DNA of 64,000 bases from VAZQ01 sp963827585 (GTDB lineage Bacteria; Pseudomonadota; Alphaproteobacteria; Rhizobiales; Xanthobacteraceae): contig CAWHCK010000051.1 of assembly GCA_963827585.1 (NCBI GenBank), positions 334,748-398,747 of the forward strand, given 5' to 3'. This document shows positions 57,460-64,000 of the stretch, in pieces. Within the stretch, counting starts at the first letter, position 1. Each line of letters opens with the position of its first letter. The notes under the pieces are model-generated. The model saw only the letters and a list, made by a program, of their open reading frames with translations, was not told where the DNA came from and made no database searches. A program made the translations under genes and the position numbers.

Positions 57460-60400
57460 ATGCCGTCCAGCGTCGCTGTGAAACGTCGAAAATCTTGGCT
57501 TCTCGCGGCCTCCGCGCTGGCGTCCTCGTCGCTGGGCGTATCGGAACCGGCGCTGGCGCAAACGTGCACGCCCGTACCCTTCGGCTTTCGTCTACCTGCA
57601 CATGCGACCTGCACGGGCCCCTTTACCACCGACATCAACTACAGTACCACCAACACTCCCCATCAACCTCACGCTTCAGCCGGGTACCAGTATCAGGTCA
57701 CGCCGACGCCCCGTCGTCAACGCCGTGAACCTCTCTAACACCTCGGTCGCGAGCCCGGCCGACGCTCCGGCCACGCTGACTGCGAATGATGCAACCATAA
57801 ACAATATACAACAATCCCAGTGGCCCTAACCAAAGCGCACTGCGAGTGCAGGCCAGCGGCAACGCCACCATTACGGCATCGGGCACTAAATTAATGTGAT
57901 CGGCACCGATAGCACCAACGCGGTATGGGCGATCGTTTTTTCGAGCGGCGCAGGCAGACGGTAGCGAGCGTAACCTATGAGGCCGGCCACCGGCCCGGGC
58001 ATAACCGCTACTGGAGGGGCGAATTCCACTCTCATCCAGGCGTGCGCCAACGATGGATGTAATTTGGGCAACTCCGCGAACGCCAACGCCAAAATCGATG
58101 CTGCGCGGAAATCTCACGGGCATCGACGCCGTCCGGACCGGTCGGAAACTTTATCACTCGGCTTGTTTGCTACGCGGTTGCGGCGGTCGGCAATGCGTCC
58201 GTGCGCTACAGTCGCGGCACGATCAACGTGAGCGGAACCGTTGCGAACGGCATCTAAGCGTCGGTTAGGCGACGGGTCGGCGACGGTCACCACCGATACC
58301 GGCACCAATATCAACGTCAGCGGCACGCAGTTGGGGACCTTCGAAGCCGGGGATCGCTGTCGATGGTAGCTGGCACCGCTGGCGCAGGCGGTGACTGTGA
58401 ACGCGGCCTCGACAATCCAGATGCTCGGTCCCGCGGCTGCCGATCCGGGATTTCGTAACAATGGTTTCGGTATTCGGGCCCAACCAGCTTTAGTGGCGAT
58501 GCGCCGATCTTTGTGAATCTACACCCCCGGGCATTACAACTCAGGGCCCGAACGGCATCGGCATCGCTGCTCTTGCCCGGCGGCGGCACCATCACCGTCA
58601 ATTCCTTCGGGCCGATCAATACGACGGACGGCATCCAATCGCAATCGGCATCTCCGCCGACAGCGGATTTTTTTCGACTGGACCGCGCCCGCGACGGTGA
58701 CAGGTCAATGCGACCAATGTGTCCACCACGGGACAGTTCAGCACCGCGATCAACGCGACCGCGGGCGGTAACGTGGCGGTCAACATCGCGCCAGGCGGAG
58801 TCGGTGATGGGCGGCTGGCAGGCTGGCCTTACCGGCATCGGCCAATCCGACCTTCGGTCTACCGGCCGCCGGCGTTATCCTCGAGCTCGTCCGGCGGCAC
58901 CGCGACCCTGACCAATAACGGCATCATCGGCGCACTGTCCGACCGCGCTGTTGCCGGCGATCCCTGACAACACAGCGTCATCAACAACGGCACCATCACC
59001 GGCTTCGTGCAATTCACCGGCGGCAATAACAGCATTCTCAACAATGGCCTGTTCGACCTGAGGCATTTCGCCGACACCACTGGGGACGGCGTGCGCGATA
59101 CGCTTCGGGTGGCCATAGCGGACCTCGGCGACGGCCCAAACAACAGCTTCACCAACAACGGAACGCTGGCGCTCGCCCCAGTGGCAGGCGCCACGACACT
59201 GGACAGCACGGGGCAGTATCTCCCGCTCGGGAATCCCAACAACACAATGGCGCTCGGCGGACCGTTGCAGGGCCACTTGATCGGCGTACGCACGACCTTC
59301 ACCAACTCGGGCATCATCGATCTGCAAAGCAACCCCGTCGCTGGCGACGTGCTCGTGATCACCGGCGCGCGGCAGGCTGGGGTTGCCGGCTCCGGGCACC
59401 TTCATCTCCAATGGCGGCACGCTGAGGCTCGACACGGTGCTCAATGAAGGCGGCGCCGCAACGCGCTCCGATACGTTGGTCGTCGACGGCACGTTGGTCG
59501 GCGCGGGCGGCCCAACAAGCATGGCTATCCGCAATGCCGGCGGCGGGGGTGCGCTGACCGTTGGCGACGGCATCCTGGTGACGCAGGTCCTGAACCCGGC
59601 CCGCTCCGCAGCCGGCGCGTTTTCACTCGAGGGCGGCTCCATCACCGCCGGCGCATTTGACTACTTCCTGTTTAAGGGCGGCGCCTCTCCGGGATCGCAA
59701 GGTAACTGGTATCTGCGCTCGACCCTCGTAGCGCCGGTGACGCCAGACGTCCCGTCGCCTGAGCCGGCACCCGGCTCGCCGCCGTTGCCCACCCCCGTCC
59801 CGGGCGCGGCGCCGATCCCGCTCTTCCAGCCCGGCGTCGCGGTGATGTCGGTCGTGCCGTCCGTCGCGCGAACGCTTGGCTTGCTCACGCTCGGCACCTT
59901 CAACGAGCGCCAGGGCGATCAGCTGCTCGTGCGGGGCGGTTGCAGTCGGGAAACTCAAAATCGCTAATGGAAGGCCGGCAAAGGCATCACGGGCGATGAG
60001 AACTGCATTACAAAGGTCGGTGCATGGGGCCGTGTGTTCGGCCAACACACACGCGAACATTTTGCGCAGGGGGCACGGCCGGACTTCGATGGCACTTTTG
60101 CGGGCTTCCAGGCCGGAGCCGACCTGTGGCGGCTGGAGAGCATCAACGGCCACAGCGACCATATCGGCTTCTACGTCGCCCACGCGCGTGCATCCGGCAG
60201 CGTGCACGGCTTGGTCGATGGCTTCGAAGGCGCCCTCGCCGGTCATGTCGACCTGGATGCCACCAGTTATGGCGGCTATTGGACCCATCTTGGTCCGTCG
60301 AACTGGTATATCGACGCGGTCGTGCAAGGAACCCATTTCCTTGGTACTCCGAACTCCATCCGCGGCGTCAGCACCACGGTCAACGGAGACGCCTTCACGG

Positions 60401-60844
60401 GTTCGATTGAAGCCGGCTATCCGATCACGCTGGCGCCGTGGCTGACGTTCGAGCCGCAGATACAGGGGATCTGGCAACGCGTCTGGTTGGACCATGCGCT
60501 GGTTCCGTTCATCGCGACCATCTCGTTCGACCGCGCCGACGTGTTCACCGGGCGCGCAGGCGCGCTGTTGCGGGGGACTTTTGGCAGCACCGGCGCGGTG
60601 TGGCAGCCTTATCTCAAGGGCAACGTGTGGTGGGGATCCAATGGCTTCGACACCGTCGCGTTCAATAGCTTCGGTATCCCGACAGGGCGCAACGGCGGCA
60701 CCACGCTCGAAGGCGGGGGTGGCATCACCGGCAAGCTGACCCGCTACGTCAGCGTCTACGGCGATGCCAGTTATCTTGACATCGGTGAGCGGAGAGTCGC
60801 ACATCGCCCTAAAGGGCAATGTCGGCCTGCGCGTGACGTGGTGA
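57460..60844 (+). pseudogene. Autotransporter outer-membrane protein, heavily frameshifted
   Basis: The start MPSSVAVKRRKSWLLAASAL gives a long signal peptide. A repetitive beta-helix passenger rich in NNG and TNNGT motifs follows (e.g. NSILNNGLFDLR, NNSFTNNGTLAL). A proline-rich linker comes next near 59,750. The C-terminal beta-barrel (from AWGRVFGQHTREH near 60,023) ends ...LKGNVGLRVTW with the terminal aromatic residue expected for BamA recognition, stop at 60842-60844. Reading requires many frame changes and crosses in-frame stops in the first 1.5 kb. Part of this could be sequence error; part looks like true decay. Confidence 0.8.
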
Positions 60845-61006
60845 GGCTCTGCGTTGCCGCATGGCCCAAGCTACCGCGCCGCATCCTCGACCTTTACCTA
60901 AGCGGCGGTGCCGTCGATGGCTCCGCTTTAGCGCTGCTGTCGGGGATCAGCAGAAGTAACCTCGAGACGGCGTGGCCATCGCGTGGATATTGGGCATTCC
61001 CGGCCC

Positions 61007-61770
61007 TTGACCGCTGACCCGGTCGAAGTATGGGAGCGGGTGCAAGGCGTGCTGGAGGGTCGCTCCGCGAAGAAGCATCGACGTATGATCCACGACTTCG
61101 CATCTCCGGGCTGATCGCTGCGGCAAGTGCGGCTGCTCGGTCGTGGGCGAGATCAAGAAGCAGCGTGGCGTCGATGACCATCGGACCGGCTATGCCGATA
61201 GGTGCTGAGGCGAGCCCGCGGTGCTGCGGGCGCGTATATGTGCGCGAGGAGGTGCTGGAGGCGGAATCCACAGAGCTGCTGGGGGGGCTGCGCTTCGACG
61301 ATGAGGTGATCGGCTGGGTGCGAGAGGCCTTCAGGCCAGCGATGCCGACCAGCGTCGCGAGCACCAGGAGGCGATCGCCCGGCTGCAGGCGGAATACAAG
61401 CGCCTCGATGACCGCATACACGCCATGTATGTCGACAAGCTCGATGGGAGAGATCGGCGGAGATTTCTACGACCGCTTTGCCGGCGAGTGGCGCGAGGAG
61501 CAGCGGCACTTGCAGCGCGAGATCGACCGTCACCAGCAGGCCGACGAGTTTCACATGGACGAAGGTGTGCAGATTTCGAACTGGCCCGAAACGCGCAAAA
61601 GCTGTTCGCTCGGCAAGAACCGCGCCAAAAGCGCCGTCTGCTCAATTTCGTACTTTCGAACTGCTCTTGGGAGGATGGCGAAGTGGTCGCCACCTTCCGT
61701 CAACCGTTTGATTTATTGGCGCAAACCACTGCTATCGCGACGCGCGCGGCGACGAGTTCAGGCTCCAATT
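61007..61770 (+). pseudogene. C-terminal remnant of a large serine recombinase
   Basis: Across three frames the DNA encodes VWERVQGVLEGRSAKKHRRM, then SGLI..CGKCGCSVVGEIKKQ (recombinase zinc ribbon), YVREEVLE, LHASH-like and YDRFAGEWREEQRHLQREID coiled coil, and RRLLNFVLSNCSWEDGEV. This is the C-terminal half of the recombinase proteins common in rhizobial islands. The N-terminal resolvase catalytic domain is missing and a base deletion is seen near 61,100, so this is genuine decay. Confidence 0.82.
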
Positions 61771-62199
61771 AGAACGGTGTCCACTGAGCCACCAGCGAAA
61801 TCCCAAAGCCAGAGGTCGTGTTGAGCAGGCTTTCGAGGAAGGACATCAGCGGGAGCTTCACGTCACCATCCCTGCCGGCGAGTTCAAGCACTGAAGCCGC
61901 TCGATTGCGGGTTCTGCTGTTCGGTCAAACTCTGCCGCCTCATCTTCATGCCGCCTCACGATCGGTCGGCGCCTCCATCAGCATCGCCGAGATGTTCGAT
62001 CGGATCATCGGCGAGCTGATTGAGGATACGCCAGCTGTTGGCGAGATAGATCGGCGCCTCGGCGAGCGGCTTAAACCAGCCGTAAAGCCGGTAGGGCTGA
62101 GGCGTGACCGCCACAATCAAGCCGGCGCTCCCCGCGGCCTATGGCAAGCTGATCGGACCGCGATTTCTTCGTACCGTCAGAGGCCGAGGCAATCGACCG
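61771..62199. other. Decayed mobile-element DNA without identified gene
   Basis: On the minus strand a frame at about 61,985-62,120 reads VAVTPQPYRLYGWFKPLAEA then PIYLANSWRILNQLADDP, which looks protein-coding but is not one I recognise. The rest shows only short broken frames. Confidence 0.4.
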
Positions 62200-62512
62200 C
62201 ATCTTCGGGCGTGCCGCGAGACCCGCCTGGTGATGATCGGGCGGATCATTGAGCCGGGTTTGTCGCCAGAGCTGACGGGCGACCTTGACGGGGTCGATGC
62301 CGGCCGCCTTCCACCAGGCCTGCTCGTCGCCAGCGTGATGGACCGCGCGGTGATGTGAGCGTCAGAGCGGGACGGCGAATTCGTCGCTCACCTTGCGGCC
62401 GAGCGCCCGCGGTTGCAGGTAGCGAAGATGATGCGGGTCGAATTGTTTGCAGCCGCAAATGAGGCACGCTTGTTGGGCAACATAGCGAAGGTGCTCGCGA
62501 TTGCGATAACGC
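62200..62512 (-). pseudogene. HNH-type nuclease remnant
   Basis: The minus strand encodes EHLRYVAQQACLICG, DPHHLRYLQPRALGRKVSDE and, after a one-base loss, SHHRAVHHAGDEQAWWKAAG. The CxxC, HH and HH pattern belongs to a small HNH-like zinc nuclease widespread in Bradyrhizobium prophages and islands. The start is fused to the preceding nuclease fragment and the frame is broken at FAVPL. Confidence 0.65.
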
Positions 62513-62735
62513 CGCGGTGTCGCAATGGTGACCCACATGTATGTGCTGGTAGCTGGGCCATGTACTTTTCGGCGGCCGCCTCCTCGGAGAACGAGCAGGG
62601 CAGCATGAACTTGGCCTCGAACACGGCCTCCGTCCCCTCCACAATGCCGTCAAGGGTTGCCGCCATCCAAGGAATGGCCGGGTGCTTGACGCGGCGCTGG
62701 ACGTCCCCGACGCGCTGCCGGTGTTGCGCTCGTAC
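62513..62735 (-). pseudogene. YqaJ-like viral exonuclease/recombinase fragment
   Basis: The minus strand reads VGDVQRRVKHPAIPWMAATL, DGIVEGTEAVFEAKFMLP and SFSEEAAAEKYMAQL. The order D-G...E-x-K and the alpha/beta context are those of lambda-exonuclease/YqaJ-type phage recombinases. Both ends are missing: it runs into the HNH remnant on one side and the flippase-like gene on the other. Confidence 0.65.
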
Positions 62736-62758
62736 CAGAAAGATTGAGGTTCGCGCCG

Positions 62759-63776
62759 TCATCCGCCGCGCTCGGCAGAGCGCCACGACGGCCCGAACGA
62801 ATACAACAGCCAAGCGAAGGCCCCGGGCAGCGAACCAAGCGCGAGAACGAGGCCGAAGCAGACCGAAAAAAGCAATGCCCGTTCCGGCGCGATACCGTGA
62901 TTACCGAGCAGCGCTATGACAGCGAGTTCGCGCAATCCCCAGCCGCTAATCGAGATCGGTACGAGAGCCACGCCGATAATTACCGTGAACAACACGGCCG
63001 CGTCCGAAACGGGGAGGACGAGGCCCTGGGCGCGTCCAACCGACCAAACCACCGCGATGGTGAGCGCGTGGATGAGACATCCGAGGGCCAGGATCACCGG
63101 CCCCCTTGGCCCGAGAAGAACACGGCGGGCGTCCACGGCCAATTTGGCCAGCCAACGAGAATATCGCCAGCGAGCAAGTAGCCGCGCTATCTTCGGCGCG
63201 AGCAACAGGCCAAGCGCGCCGGCGAGCAGCAGCCCGCCGTACACGGCGAGCACGAGATCGCGATATCCGCCGAGCGCCATGAGGCCGGTCGGCAGCAGCA
63301 GGAGGATGGCAAATCCCAACGCGACCAACAGGCCCGCGCCGATCGCTCGATCGAGCACGACGCTGATCACGGCGTTACGCCAGTCACCGCCAAGTCGAGC
63401 GAGCAGCCAGGCGCGCACGCCGTCGCCCGCCACGCTCGGCAATACCTGAGCGAAGAACACCCCAATGGCGGTCACGCCGATCATGACGGTCCGCGTCACC
63501 CGTTCGTCTCGCGCCGCCAGCGCGTCAACGATGGCGGACCATCGCAGTCCCCCGAGCGGGATCTCCAGCATCACCACCAGCACGGCGAATGCCGCCCAGC
63601 GAAAATCCAGCAACGGAACGGCGGATATGACCTGACCCAAATTGATCTGCCGCGAGAGATACCAGAAGCACGCCCCGGTCACGAGCAGCTTGGCGGCAAA
63701 GATCGCAATTTTTCCGGCGCCGCCACCGCGCGACGCTCTCTCTCGTGTCAAGATCGCTTGCCACGCTGGTGCTCAT
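62759..63776 (-). CDS. Flippase-like / lysylphosphatidylglycerol synthase TM-region protein, copy 2
   Basis: This paralogue of the protein at 51.4-52.4 kb (UPF0104/YbhN group) keeps one open frame from 63751 to 62759 (330 residues), with FAAKLLVTGACFWYLSRQIN, FFAQVLPSVAGDGVRAWLL and ISISGWGLRELAVIALLG. Comparison with copy 1 shows that the natural start is probably the ATG at 63776 (MSTSVASDLDTR), joined after removal of one extra base in a GA-repeat near 63,755; otherwise a TTG at 63751 must be used. It follows a gmhB-like gene at the window edge, the same order as the remnant pair at 55.7-56.4 kb. Its role is probably lipid or polysaccharide-precursor handling in the inner membrane. Confidence 0.85.
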
Positions 63777-63869
63777 CCGACTTCGGTTTCCGATCCCAGC
63801 ATTCCCGCCCGCAACGCCAGCTGGAGCGAACACCTTCCGCCATGGTAATGGCCGAGGGCAACGGCAAGT

Positions 63870-64000
63870 TCAAGTGTCAAATCGCAGCGCCCAGAGGCAC
63901 TGATCGGCCGCAGCCGCTGCAAAGCGGGACCGCAGCAGTGCGAGCGCTTCGCTGAGATCGGCGACCACTTCATGCAAGGGCGCTCCCTCCTTCCCTCGCC
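63870..64000 (-). CDS. C-terminal end of a GmhB-like HAD phosphatase (runs off the window)
   Basis: Forty-three codons in one frame end in HEVVADLSEALALLRSRFAA and a short tail before the stop at 63870. They match the C-terminus of the truncated GmhB-like gene at 55.9 kb (VADLSEALALLRSRF). The main part lies to the right of the window. It shows that the gmhB-flippase pair is duplicated. Confidence 0.7.
   Translation of the reverse strand, partial: RGKEGAPLHEVVADLSEALALLRSRFAAAAADQCLWALRFDT

Overview
The window reads as chromosomal DNA of a high-GC alphaproteobacterium of the order Hyphomicrobiales (Bradyrhizobium/Nitrobacteraceae-Xanthobacteraceae type). The grounds are the many LivJ-, Bug- and FbpA-like solute-binding proteins, a thioredoxin-reductase-like ferredoxin-NADP reductase beside an adrenodoxin-type ferredoxin, a giant coiled-coil protein resembling the Rhizobiales growth-pole-ring protein, a CtrA-type box, and intergenic palindromes of the kind common in Bradyrhizobium. 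No rRNA, tRNA or CRISPR array was seen.

Layout. 0-4.3 kb: leftward operon of three paralogous branched-chain-amino-acid-type binding proteins followed by a LivH permease that leaves the window. 4.6-9.5 kb: secreted SGNH hydrolase, a Phd/VapC-type toxin-antitoxin pair with a palindromic operator, ferredoxin reductase, ferredoxin, a bipartite palindromic repeat and a small conserved protein. 9.8-15 kb: one ~1,760-residue membrane-anchored coiled-coil protein with 22-residue apolipoprotein-like repeats. 15-31 kb: ordinary metabolic and transport genes, including an iron-type binding protein, dipeptide epimerase, Bug protein, MFS and DMT transporters, threonine dehydratase, LpxH-like phosphoesterase, GT21-like glycosyltransferase, an unusual SDR, an FAH-family hydrolase, thiE-thiD behind a TPP riboswitch, higA, and two cytochromes c. 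31-39 kb: orphan molybdopterin hydroxylase large subunit, an RND efflux pump with its adaptor, an HtrA-like protease and, convergent to it, MurJ. 41-55.5 kb: a surface-polysaccharide locus (sugar aminotransferase, sugar oxidoreductase, UDP-sugar epimerase, an epimerase-glycosyltransferase fusion, ManC, UDP-glucose dehydrogenase, GDP-mannose dehydratase, a flippase-like membrane protein) with a type I secretion ABC transporter and adaptor. 55.7-62.8 kb: a graveyard of a truncated gmhB, a flippase remnant, an IS605-type tnpB tail, a decayed autotransporter, a serine-recombinase tail and phage-nuclease fragments. 62.8-64 kb: another copy of the flippase-like gene and the end of another gmhB-like gene.

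How the genes work together. ManC makes GDP-mannose and Gmd turns it into GDP-4-keto-6-deoxymannose. Ugd makes UDP-glucuronate, and the epimerase at 43.3-44.4 kb can turn that into UDP-galacturonate. The aminotransferase/oxidoreductase pair resembles those that build 2,3-diamino uronic sugars. The fused glycosyltransferase would use such donors for LPS or exopolysaccharide.

Sequence quality. Eleven conserved genes are broken by frameshifts (24 if the right-hand flippase copy is included). Every shift I could resolve is an extra single base; removing the extra bases gives family-typical lengths. This points to insertion-type sequencing or assembly error rather than gene decay, and is reported as a finding. 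The mobile-element zone, by contrast, shows true truncations and deletions.
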